Origin: Pseudomonadota bacterium
GTDB taxonomy: Bacteria; Pseudomonadota; Gammaproteobacteria; Enterobacterales; Enterobacteriaceae
Direction: 5' to 3'
Assembly (NCBI GenBank): GCA_018261615.1
Contig: JAGTSE010000006.1
Span: 62,001-126,000, forward strand
DNA: 64,000 nucleotides
How positions within the stretch are numbered: the stretch's first letter is position 1; every line of letters starts with the position of its first letter. Below are positions 52,398-60,526 of the stretch, piece by piece. The translations under genes and the position numbers were made by a program. Below the pieces are notes generated by a model. The model did no database searches. It was not told the DNA's origin and saw only the letters and a program-made list of their open reading frames with translations.

Positions 52398-55379
52398 ATG
52401 CTGGTTAATCTTTGCGACTACAAACAGAGCGTGACGCTAATTGCCAACAGCGGCGTACAGTTTCTTGATTTTGGCGTGACGCCGCAGGATTCGGCCAACA
52501 GCGGCCGTTTTGTACGTAAAACGACTAATGGCCCGCTGCTGCGACTCGATTTTGATGTGGTGAACGAGCGTTATACCCTGCCGAACCGTGATGGCGGTCA
52601 GCCGGAAGTGGTCAAGCCTGAAAGCACCCACTCGTTGCAGTATTCGCTGTCGATCCTGGATGGCGTCTGGCTGCCGGTGCCTTTTTTGCGCTTTAACCCG
52701 CCGCGTACTTTTGTTGAAGGACCGGATAACTGGGCGCGGGTGCAGATCCGTAAATTGAGCGAGCCGGATAGCGCGGGCAATACGCACCGCATCGCCCTGG
52801 CGCTCGACAGCCAGATCAACGACAACTCTCCGGCTTCTCTGGCACCGCTGGAGAACGATATTCTTAACGGCACGCGCTTTGCACTAGCCTGGCATGATGA
52901 TGAAGTCGCTGATTTCCTCGATCAAACCTGGGTTGACGGCTGGCTGCGGGAAGCTTTCTTACACTTTATTTCGCAACATGAAAGCCGCGGTGAACGTGAG
53001 ATCACACAGGCGCTGCGCGGTTTTGAATACCAGGCGCACTGGCTTAACCTGATGACCTTGCTCGGCTCGCAATTGCAGGTGCCGGAAGTCAAAATTGTCA
53101 CCCACACGCTGAGCACCCCGGCGATTCCGGTCGATCTGATTCTCGATGTCGGTAACACCCACACCTGCGGCGTGATCATTGAAGATCATGGTGATGCCAA
53201 CGATGGTTTGCGCCAGACGGCAGAGTTACAGGTGCGATCGCTCAGCGAGCCGCAATTCCTTAACGAACCTTTATTTACCAGCCGTCTCGAATTTTCGGAA
53301 GCGCGTTTTGGTAAGCAGCACTTCTCGGTGGAGAGTGGCCGCGAAGATGCCTTCGTCTGGCCATCGATTGTGCGCGTCGGCGATGAAGCGCGCAAACTGG
53401 CGATGCAGCGCGTCGGCACTGAAGGCAACAGCGGGATCTCCAGCCCGCGGCGTTATCTGTGGGATGAAACCCCGGTGTTACAGGACTGGCGCTTTAGCCA
53501 GATGAACAGCAAAACACAGCGCGAACCGCTGGCTACCGCTTTCCCGTTGATGAACCTGATGAACGATGAAGGCCAACCGCTCTACAGCCTGCCGCTGGAT
53601 GAGCGTTTGCCGGTCTTCTCGCCGCAGTATAGCCGCAGCACTCTGATGACGCATATGTTGTGCGAATTGCTGTCGCAGGCGCTGGGGCAAATTAACAGCG
53701 TGGCGACGCGTTTGCGACTCGGTTTCCCGGCGTCTCCGCGCCAGTTGCGCACTATTATTTTGACCCTACCTTCCGCCATGCCGAAGCAGGAGCGTGAAAT
53801 CTTCCGCCGCCGCATGTTTGAAGCGATCGCACTGGTGTGGAAAGCGATGGGCTGGCATCCGCAGGATGAAGACTTCGCCAACCGCAAGCAGCAGGAAAAG
53901 AGCGTGGTACCGGTTCCGCATATTCAGATGGAGTGGGACGAAGCGAGCTGCGGACAACTGGTGTGGCTGTATAACGAAGCGATCTCCCGTTTTGCCGGGC
54001 AGACGGAAACCTTTTTCGCCTCCCTCGCCCGCCCGGATCGCGCAGAAGCTCCTGGTGCCGTGAAAGGCCGTTCGCTGCGCGTTGCCTCTGTCGATATTGG
54101 CGGCGGCACCACCGATATGGCGATCACCCATTATCAGCTTGATGATGGCACCGGCAGTAACGTCAAAATCACCCCGCAACTGCTGTTTCGCGAAGGGTTT
54201 AAAGTGGCGGGTGATGACATTCTTCTGGATGTTATCCAGCGCTGCGTGCTGCCTGCGCTGCAAACGCAGATGCAAAAAGCGGGCATCAGCGATGCGGCGG
54301 CGATTATGGCGACACTGTTTGGCGACTCCGGGCGTATTGATACGCAGGCGGTTTTGCGCCAGCAGACCACACTGCAACTGTTTATGCCGATCGGCCATGC
54401 GATCCTTGCCGCCTGGGAAGAGAGCGATATCAACGATTCGCTGGCCGGATTGCATGCGACCTTTGGCGAACTGCTCAAGCAACAGCCGACGCGCAATGTG
54501 ATGAATTATCTGCGTCAGGCGATCGATCATGCCTTGCCGTCCGGCTCGGCTGAGTTCGACGTGCTTTCCGTACCGTTGCAGGTCAATTTCCGAGAATTGC
54601 AGGATGCGATGCTGAACGGTCAATTTACGCTTACCGCTCCGCTGCATGCGGTGTGCGAAGCCATTTCCCACTACAGTTGCGACGTGTTGCTGATCACGGG
54701 TCGTCCGGGCTGTCTGCCAGGCGTGCAGGCGCTGATCCGCCATTTACAGCCTGTGCCGGTTAACCGCATGATCTGGCTGGATAAATACCGTGTTCATGAG
54801 TGGTATCCCTTCAGCCAGCAGGGCAAAATTGGTAACCCGAAATCAACCGCGGCGGTCGGTGCGATGCTGTGTAGCCTGGCGCTGGATCTGCGTCTGCCGC
54901 GCTTTAACTTTAAGGCTGCTGACATTGGCGCTTATTCCACCGTGCGCTACCTCGGTGTGCTGGATAACGTGGTTAACACGCTGCGCGACGAAAACATCTG
55001 GTATCACGATATTGATCTCGATAAACCGGGTGCCAAGCTTGATGCCAAGCTGCACTTCCCGCTGCGCGGTAATGTGACGCTGGGGTTCCGCCAGTTAGCT
55101 AACGCCCGCTGGCCTGCCACACCGCTCTATACGCTGAGCATTAACTCGCAGGATCTGGCGAAAACCATCGCGGGCGATGGCGTATTAAACGTACGTCTTG
55201 CCTTTAGTGGCGGCAACAAACATCACGGCCCGGAATCCTTCACGCTGAGTGAAGCCTGGTTGCAGGACGGAACGCCGGTGCCTGCCGACGCGTTAACTTT
55301 TAAACTGAATACGCTGGCCGACCGCCGCCATAGCGGTAGTCACTACTGGATCGACAGCGGGAGTGTGTATCTGAAATGA
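52398..55379 (+). CDS. srfB: SrfB, actin/Hsp70-fold ATPase-like protein
   Basis: 993 residues from the ATG at 52398 (an in-frame GTG at 52386 overlaps srfA). It carries the two phosphate loops of the actin/Hsp70/hexokinase superfamily: LDVGNTHTCG near 247-256 and VDIGGGTTDMAI near 563-574. A C-terminal segment with LITGRPGCLPGVQALI (adenosine-type motif) follows near 775. This predicts nucleotide binding and possibly polymerisation or chaperone-like activity. Large size and no signal point to the cytosol. Coupled to srfA and srfC by overlapping or adjacent starts and stops. Confidence 0.88.
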   Translation: MLVNLCDYKQSVTLIANSGVQFLDFGVTPQDSANSGRFVRKTTNGPLLRLDFDVVNERYTLPNRDGGQPEVVKPESTHSLQYSLSILDGVWLPVPFLRFNPPRTFVEGPDNWARVQIRKLSEPDSAGNTHRIALALDSQINDNSPASLAPLENDILNGTRFALAWHDDEVADFLDQTWVDGWLREAFLHFISQHESRGEREITQALRGFEYQAHWLNLMTLLGSQLQVPEVKIVTHTLSTPAIPVDLILDVGNTHTCGVIIEDHGDANDGLRQTAELQVRSLSEPQFLNEPLFTSRLEFSEARFGKQHFSVESGREDAFVWPSIVRVGDEARKLAMQRVGTEGNSGISSPRRYLWDETPVLQDWRFSQMNSKTQREPLATAFPLMNLMNDEGQPLYSLPLDERLPVFSPQYSRSTLMTHMLCELLSQALGQINSVATRLRLGFPASPRQLRTIILTLPSAMPKQEREIFRRRMFEAIALVWKAMGWHPQDEDFANRKQQEKSVVPVPHIQMEWDEASCGQLVWLYNEAISRFAGQTETFFASLARPDRAEAPGAVKGRSLRVASVDIGGGTTDMAITHYQLDDGTGSNVKITPQLLFREGFKVAGDDILLDVIQRCVLPALQTQMQKAGISDAAAIMATLFGDSGRIDTQAVLRQQTTLQLFMPIGHAILAAWEESDINDSLAGLHATFGELLKQQPTRNVMNYLRQAIDHALPSGSAEFDVLSVPLQVNFRELQDAMLNGQFTLTAPLHAVCEAISHYSCDVLLITGRPGCLPGVQALIRHLQPVPVNRMIWLDKYRVHEWYPFSQQGKIGNPKSTAAVGAMLCSLALDLRLPRFNFKAADIGAYSTVRYLGVLDNVVNTLRDENIWYHDIDLDKPGAKLDAKLHFPLRGNVTLGFRQLANARWPATPLYTLSINSQDLAKTIAGDGVLNVRLAFSGGNKHHGPESFTLSEAWLQDGTPVPADALTFKLNTLADRRHSGSHYWIDSGSVYLK

Positions 55380-57550
55380 GTGCGAGCGTAAACACCACCC
55401 AGGCGTTGAGCGCATGGATTAACGAGAACCGGACACTTTCACCGCTGCTGGATGATGATGCTGACGCGCTGCTGGCGCGCCTGAATGTTGCCGCTGCCGA
55501 AGAAACCGCACTGCGCGACGCCGTTGACGCGCCCTGCACCATCGGCTTGTATGGCCATTCACAGGCGGCGAAAGCCCATCTGCTCGGTGCGCTGTGCGGC
55601 AGCGGCAACGGGCGGCTGGATGTGCGCCCGGGCGACAAAACACTGGATTACTTTACCCATATCAATCCGGGTCACGCGCTGACCAGCATGGCGCTGCGTT
55701 TCAGCCCGGATCACTTGCCGATGGACGACAGTTTTCCGCTCTGTTTACGCATTATCAGCGAAGCCGAACTGGTGCAGTTGTTTATTGCCCATACCCAGCA
55801 GCAACCGGAATTGCGCGCAGCCGACAAAGCGGTTATCGAAAGCCGGGTCGCCAAATGGCGCGCCCTGCGCCAGCCGAATCCAGTACCGGGGATCACCGCC
55901 GAAGAGATTGGCGGCATTGCCCGTTTCTGGCGCTCAATAGTGCCTTCGTCGCAGCAACAAATGGACGATGCTTTGTGGTATCAGTTCGCCAGCCTGCTGC
56001 CGCAACTGGATCTCAGTGCGCGTGCCAGCACCTGGTCGTTATTATGGGGCGAGCAACACGAACTGACACAGCAGTGGCTGGCGCTGGCGCACACCCTGCA
56101 CCAGACCGGTAACGCCAGCGAACTGGCCGCGCCGTTAAGTGTTCTGGTCGATAGCTTCGCCCTGCCAACAGAAGGATTTTTAACCCCGCCGGAACCCGGC
56201 AGCGAAGAGATTCATGATGAAGTGGTGGTGCATCCCTGGACCAACGATCAACGGCTCAATGCGGTCAGTATTCCGCTGGCGACGCTGGCGCTGATCACCC
56301 GCGAATTGGTGCTGCCGGTGGAGAACAGTGTGTTGCCATCGGTGGATATTCTTGATATCCCGGCACCTGGTCCGCAGGACGGTCAACCGCTGTGGCGCAG
56401 TAAATGCCGCTGGCTACTGGATAGCTATCGCCAGCGTTTACAGCCGGACGTGCTGATGATCTGTAACGCCACACTGGAGCGTTCGGCCACCGCAGCCACT
56501 GCCCGCGCCCTGCTCAACTGGGTAAAAGAGACGCAATCGGGTCAGGAAGCCGCGCTGCCGGGCCTGGTCTGGGCAATTACGCCACAGGATGCGCGTTTTA
56601 CGCTGGCGCAGAACCTGGATGAAGCCGTCCAGCAGTTGATCGGCAAACCGGGCCAGCACTGGGGCACATTGCAGGCGCTGGATGCCAGCAGTCTGCAACG
56701 CCTGCTGGCATGGTTAGCGCAGGCCACCGCGCCGGATCTGCGTCAACAGCGTTTAAAAGCGCTGGCAGAGCGCCATCGTCATGCGCTGCGCGAACTGCTG
56801 CAAACATGGCTTGTCAGCCCAGAGAAGGACGCAGCCACCCAGCGCACCCGTGCTGAAGCTGTTGTGCGCGAATTGCAGGGGCAGGCTTCCCGTCACGGTG
56901 AATTGCTGGAAGGTTTGCAACCAGATATGCAGCAGTTCGACACGCTGTGGAAAGTACAACAGCCGCGTGAAGAGAAAGTCAGCGGCCTGTTTAATGATGC
57001 AATCGATCTGTTTGCCGAATCGCCGGACAACGCGGAACAGCAGCCGCAAAGCAAAGATGTCGGTCAGCAGGCGCATGCACTGTGGGTTAACCATGTTCGC
57101 CAGTGGAGCCGCAACGAAGACAACGCCGCGCGCCTTGGTCTCAGCCCGGCAGCCCTGCGCCAGATGGCGGAAATTGTGATTGTCAGTAGCTACCGCTTGC
57201 ATCTGCCGGAGCAGTTGCAAGCCATCAGGCAGCGTGATACTGCTTGCGCTGCGCAGTTGCATGCCGCGATTGGCAACTTTGTCGCCTGGCTTGGTTATGC
57301 ATCGGTGGCGGAAGCTGATCGCCCGGCGAGCCGCGTGCAGAAAGGTCGCGCCATTTTCGCCACCGATTCGGCACAAGCGAGTAACACGCGTCTAACCCGG
57401 CTGAGCGAGCAGCCGGTTCACGCCGCCACCCGCTATGTTTACGACTGGCTGGTGGCGCTCTATCACCGGGCAACGGAAAATATTGGCTACCGCCACCCGC
57501 TGGATATCACCCCGGCGGCGCGCAGGAAGCTGAAGTCTTTACTGCCGTAG
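55376..57550 (+). CDS. srfC: SrfC, virulence-factor family protein with a P-loop-like motif
   Basis: 724 residues. Near residues 53-68, TIGLYGHSQAAKAHLLGAL resembles the Walker A loop of GTPases, but the canonical Lys-Ser/Thr pair is Lys-Ala, so nucleotide hydrolysis is uncertain. A later DILDIPAPGPQ (about 324) could be the G3 equivalent. The rest is helical, dynamin-like in general appearance. The ATG overlaps the srfB stop (ATGA). A strong terminator follows. Confidence 0.88.
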   Translation: MSASVNTTQALSAWINENRTLSPLLDDDADALLARLNVAAAEETALRDAVDAPCTIGLYGHSQAAKAHLLGALCGSGNGRLDVRPGDKTLDYFTHINPGHALTSMALRFSPDHLPMDDSFPLCLRIISEAELVQLFIAHTQQQPELRAADKAVIESRVAKWRALRQPNPVPGITAEEIGGIARFWRSIVPSSQQQMDDALWYQFASLLPQLDLSARASTWSLLWGEQHELTQQWLALAHTLHQTGNASELAAPLSVLVDSFALPTEGFLTPPEPGSEEIHDEVVVHPWTNDQRLNAVSIPLATLALITRELVLPVENSVLPSVDILDIPAPGPQDGQPLWRSKCRWLLDSYRQRLQPDVLMICNATLERSATAATARALLNWVKETQSGQEAALPGLVWAITPQDARFTLAQNLDEAVQQLIGKPGQHWGTLQALDASSLQRLLAWLAQATAPDLRQQRLKALAERHRHALRELLQTWLVSPEKDAATQRTRAEAVVRELQGQASRHGELLEGLQPDMQQFDTLWKVQQPREEKVSGLFNDAIDLFAESPDNAEQQPQSKDVGQQAHALWVNHVRQWSRNEDNAARLGLSPAALRQMAEIVIVSSYRLHLPEQLQAIRQRDTACAAQLHAAIGNFVAWLGYASVAEADRPASRVQKGRAIFATDSAQASNTRLTRLSEQPVHAATRYVYDWLVALYHRATENIGYRHPLDITPAARRKLKSLLP

Positions 57551-57575
57551 GCTAAAACGACTGCAATAAAAGCAG

Positions 57576-57607
57576 AAACCCGGCCAGTATTACGCGCCGG
57601 GTTTTTT
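57576..57607. terminator. Bidirectional terminator between srfC and the hydrolase gene
   Basis: Stem AAACCCGGC/GCCGGGTTT with an 11-base loop, T-run on the plus side and A-run on the other. It lies between convergent genes. Confidence 0.85.
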
Positions 57608-58367
57608 ATTCGTGTTCAGTAATAAAGCGATTTAGCGTCTGTGCCAGCCGACCTGGCTGCTCCCAGGACATCGAATGCCCCGCTTCCGCAATCACCTGTA
57701 CCGGGATCCCCTGTTTTCGAACCGCCTCTTCGTCAGTATCCAGCAGCGAAAGCGCACCAAAGATCAGCGTTTTTGGCCGCGGAAAATTGACAAACAGCGT
57801 CATCCAGGTCGGCTCGATACCGTCGGCCAGGCTTTTTGCCCCGCGCCAGACCGCCCACGGCGCATTACTTTGTAAGCACCCGGCCCACGCGGTTTTCTCC
57901 TGCGCCAGCATGGCCGCATAACCGCTGGTGACAAACCCCGCTTCATCCTGGCTAGCAATCTGGCGGCTGAACATACCGCCGCCGGGATAGAAATTGGGTT
58001 CCGACACCGCCAGCCCGTTCACTCGCGCGGCTATCTGCGCTGCCACCTCAATGGCGATGCTGCCGCCCATACTGTGGCCGTAGAGCCAGAAGGCCTGCAG
58101 ATCGAGCTTATCCAGCAGTTCCACCACCACTTTCGCTTGCTCACTGGTGCGATAAGAGAAACTGGCTGGCCGTTCGCTGTAACCGCTGCCGGGTAAATCA
58201 ATAAGGATGGCGCGCCTGCCGCCAAATGCGGGATCGGCGACCACGCGCGGGTATTCAAACGATGATGCGCAACCCAGCCCGTGGATAAACACCAGCGGGT
58301 CGCCGTACCCCGGCAGATCGTGCCAACGCACCTGCCCCTGAGCATAACGTGAATAGAATGTGTTCAT
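57606..58367 (-). CDS. Alpha/beta hydrolase
   Basis: 253 residues with the alpha/beta hydrolase pattern: oxyanion loop FIHGLGCASS (about 27-36), nucleophile elbow GHSMGG (Ser98), and catalytic His in EAGHSMSWEQP near 230. Substrate unknown. A 42-base nested palindrome lies between its start and the small membrane-protein gene upstream, suggesting specific control. Confidence 0.85.
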   Translation of the reverse strand: MNTFYSRYAQGQVRWHDLPGYGDPLVFIHGLGCASSFEYPRVVADPAFGGRRAILIDLPGSGYSERPASFSYRTSEQAKVVVELLDKLDLQAFWLYGHSMGGSIAIEVAAQIAARVNGLAVSEPNFYPGGGMFSRQIASQDEAGFVTSGYAAMLAQEKTAWAGCLQSNAPWAVWRGAKSLADGIEPTWMTLFVNFPRPKTLIFGALSLLDTDEEAVRKQGIPVQVIAEAGHSMSWEQPGRLAQTLNRFITEHE

Positions 58368-58377
58368 GAGGTTTCCC

Positions 58378-58419
58378 TTTTATCGGAGTGCTGTAATTAT
58401 ATACAGCATTGCGATAAAA
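58378..58419 (-). promoter_or_regulatory. Nested perfect inverted repeat before the hydrolase gene
   Basis: TTTTATCG (58378-58385) pairs with CGATAAAA (58412-58419), and GCTGTA (58390-58395) with TACAGC (58402-58407), all about one centre (58398.5). It is ten bases upstream of the hydrolase start. It could be a two-tier operator or an RNA hairpin in the 5' leader. No T-run follows, so not a terminator. Confidence 0.7.
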
Positions 58420-58433
58420 GGGAGAGATCGCGA

Positions 58434-58607
58434 TCAAAAGAGTGAAAACAGTAACGCGACAGGAAAGCTGATGGGCCAGGTCGCACCAACGAGTATTGCG
58501 CTGAGGAGTCGGACTTTGCGATTGTCGCGGGCCAGAAAGTACGTTGCCACGCCGGACAGTACAACCATTACAACATAGAAGATAAGCAGTTTTGTGTAGA
58601 GTTCCAA
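58434..58607 (-). CDS. OrtT/GhoT-type small membrane toxin, paralogue 2
   Basis: 57 residues from a TTG at 58607 that has AGGAGG six bases upstream. The length and pattern are those of OrtT/GhoT: an N-terminal helix LLIFYVVMVVLSGVATYFLA, then RKVRLLSAILVGATWP and the C-terminal helix SFPVALLFSLF. These toxins insert in the inner membrane and lower proton-motive force. No GhoS-like antitoxin is nearby, as for orphan OrtT. Confidence 0.85.
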   Translation of the reverse strand: MELYTKLLIFYVVMVVLSGVATYFLARDNRKVRLLSAILVGATWPISFPVALLFSLF

Positions 58608-58623
58608 CGTATGCCTCCTGTCC

Positions 58624-58730
58624 TTAGGTATGCACAAAATCATTCACACTGCGTCGAGGCGGCAAGACTGCGCAGCCCCAGGAGCTTACATAAGTAAGTG
58701 ACTGGGGTGCAAAGGCGAAGCCAACAAAGA
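58624..58730 (+). repeat. ERIC element (truncated) inside ortT
   Basis: The core matches the enterobacterial repetitive intergenic consensus: CCCCAGGAGCTTACATAAGT followed by AAGTGACTGGGG, the binding regions of the classic ERIC primers. The right part continues GTGC...GCGAAGCCAACA; the outer right end is missing. It covers the 3' end of ortT. Confidence 0.9.
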
Positions 58731-58855
58731 GAGCCGACCAGAAAGGCGCTCAGCAAGCGAATGCGTTTACGATCATGGGAAAGGAACCAAGTAATCAGAG
58801 CGCAAATTAACGCCATCACTGCGTAGAAAACCAACATTTTTTGATATAACGACAT
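58640..58855 (-). CDS. ortT: OrtT-type membrane toxin paralogue 1 with ERIC-derived C-terminus
   Basis: 71 residues. The first 42 (MSLYQKMLVFYAVMAL, TWFLSHDRKRIRLLSAFLVG) are OrtT (E. coli ydcX, 57 residues). From there the normal ATWPMSFPVALLFSLF ending is replaced by about 28 residues read from an ERIC element (SLCWLRLCTPVTYLCKLLG and on). The second membrane helix is lost, so toxicity is probably abolished or altered. Its place between ydcY and patD matches E. coli. Confidence 0.85.
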   Translation of the reverse strand: MSLYQKMLVFYAVMALICALITWFLSHDRKRIRLLSAFLVGSLCWLRLCTPVTYLCKLLGLRSLAASTQCE

Positions 58856-58983
58856 AACAAACATTAACCAGAAAGTAACAAAACGTGCGCAATATGCTCT
58901 AAATGTTGATATTTATCAAGTTTAATTACTTTTGTAACAATCCTGGCTATTCGTAATTTTGATTTAACCTACTGAAGAACGTA

Positions 58984-59009
58984 AAAAAGCCGGGATTTTA
59001 CCCGGCCTG
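58984..59009 (-). terminator. Terminator of the small Cys-rich gene
   Basis: On the minus strand CCGGG/CCCGG forms a stem with a TAAAAT loop, extended by GG-CC pairs and followed by TTTTTT. Confidence 0.75.
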
Positions 59010-59015
59010 TTAATT

Positions 59016-59312
59016 TTACGGCTGCTGACGCTCGCGCCATGCTTTCACCTGCTCTTTACTGACATCGTCAGGATAACAAAGTGGCGAATACCCCCCCGGT
59101 TTGCTCCAGGCACTGCGCCTGCCGCATGCACTGCCGTTGCGCGCCTGATTGTACGGGCAGGCGCAGGAACCGGGATATTGCGCAATGGATTCTGCAATGA
59201 TCGCTTTTTTAACCTGCGCATCGGACAACGCTTGCGTTCTGGCAACCCCTTCTGTTACGTCCAGCAATGAGATCGCAACAACCATCCCCCACATCATCAA
59301 ACGAATTCGCAT
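59016..59312 (-). CDS. Small secreted Cys-containing protein of unknown function
   Basis: 98 residues with an N-terminal signal-like segment (hydrophobic 5-20). The mature part has a conserved-looking block PGSCACPYNQARNGSACGRR then SAWSKPGGYSPLCYPDDVS, with four Cys. I have seen such blocks in small enterobacterial periplasmic proteins, sometimes linked to phage or tail proteins, but no function is known. A terminator follows. Confidence 0.65.
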   Translation of the reverse strand: MRIRLMMWGMVVAISLLDVTEGVARTQALSDAQVKKAIIAESIAQYPGSCACPYNQARNGSACGRRSAWSKPGGYSPLCYPDDVSKEQVKAWRERQQP

Positions 59313-59542
59313 TTTTGTTATCCAGGTAAAGGTAGGAATATGCAGATTATTATTCTCAGAACCTGTGAATATTGATTAAACACAAATTACGCTGCTCCAT
59401 TTCTTTTTTATAGTAAGATTTAACTTAAGTATGAATTTAAGGTTCAGTAGCATTAACGTAAGCATCGGGAAATTTGGCGGCGCACAATCTTCTCTGATAT
59501 TGTCTTTCTTAAGGAATACTTCGGATCAGACAAGGTAAGGTT

Positions 59543-59980
59543 ATGCAGAAATATGACGACCTGTGGAAAGCCATAGAAGTTCGGGTGCGTGAAAACAATG
59601 ACATAACGCACATTGATATGACTACTGACACGCCACGCGGACAAGCGGCACGCCAGCGCATCGCGCAGATTTTTATCCTTGAATACCTGCTTGCGCGCCA
59701 CCGCGAGAAGTACGCCAGCAGTTTTGTTCCGTTGGCAGGCGAAGAGGCGCTTTATCATTTGATTTTTAAACGCACCGGCTGGAAACCCTTTGAAGTAAAA
59801 CAGTTATCCTTTATTGATACGCTGTTTGTGCTGGCAGAGTTATTTCGTGACGAAAACCTGTCGACGGAAGTTCGCGCCGTTATTCGCTCTCAGGGGGTAA
59901 AGGAAGAGTCTTACCCGACCTATGATTTTTCAGAGAAAGATTGGGCACCGCGCGAGAATGAAGCGTTTTTAAAACGATAA
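59543..59980 (+). CDS. Hypothetical cytosolic protein
   Basis: 145 residues, no signal or membrane segments, mixed charged composition (MQKYDDLWKAIEVRVREN; FVPLAGEEALYHLIFKRTGW; SFIDTLFVLAELF). I do not recognise the family. The start at 59543 follows AAGGTTA with acceptable spacing. Monocistronic; a bidirectional terminator separates it from the next gene. Confidence 0.7.
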   Translation: MQKYDDLWKAIEVRVRENNDITHIDMTTDTPRGQAARQRIAQIFILEYLLARHREKYASSFVPLAGEEALYHLIFKRTGWKPFEVKQLSFIDTLFVLAELFRDENLSTEVRAVIRSQGVKEESYPTYDFSEKDWAPRENEAFLKR

Positions 59981-60006
59981 GCAGGCAAATTAATTAACTA
60001 ATTAAA

Positions 60007-60037
60007 AAATAAGGGCTCGCACCGGAGCCCTTATTTT
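60007..60037. terminator. Bidirectional terminator
   Basis: AATAAGGGCTC and GAGCCCTTATT pair around a GCACCG loop with A- and T-runs outside, between two convergent genes. Confidence 0.85.
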
Positions 60038-60257
60038 AATTAAGGGATGCGGAGACGATTTCATTGCTGGAAAGATTTTCCACGCGCGCAAAATAAAACT
60101 CTTCGCCTTCGCAGTAGTAAGTTTCGATGGGCAACAAACCGGTTTGCGCCCCGCTGCTACCGCTGCCAGTAGCCCATAAGACGGAAGTTTCGCTATCACT
60201 GACCGTCAAAAACTCAGACGCGCGCCCAGGTACGAGCACGACCACGATTTTACTCAT
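60036..60257 (-). CDS. Hypothetical small protein
   Basis: 73 residues, starting MSKIVVVLVPGRASEF at 60257 with a GGGGA site. Glycine/serine-rich middle (ATGSGSSGAQTG) and an acidic C-terminal half. No recognised family. The AT-rich 270 bases upstream (60258-60526) show nothing else I can name; they carry its promoter. Confidence 0.6.
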   Translation of the reverse strand: MSKIVVVLVPGRASEFLTVSDSETSVLWATGSGSSGAQTGLLPIETYYCEGEEFYFARVENLSSNEIVSASLN

Positions 60258-60526
60258 TATGGGTTTTCCCCTGCCTGTTTTTATAAAAAAGCCAGCTATT
60301 ATCTTCTGTCGCAATGTCTGTCCGTTGTCGAACAGATGACACTTATATGACAAGCAGAGAAAATGCCGGTGTGCGGTATTATTTGATTGTAATATTTCGC
60401 CACTCCGCTGATGACTGAATATTATTAAATCAGTTTTTCATAAATAACAACACAGATAATTTAGTATGAGATTTGCCTCATGTTTTATAAGGCTTTTTAA
60501 AAACCGTCCGTGGCTTTATTAAATGA

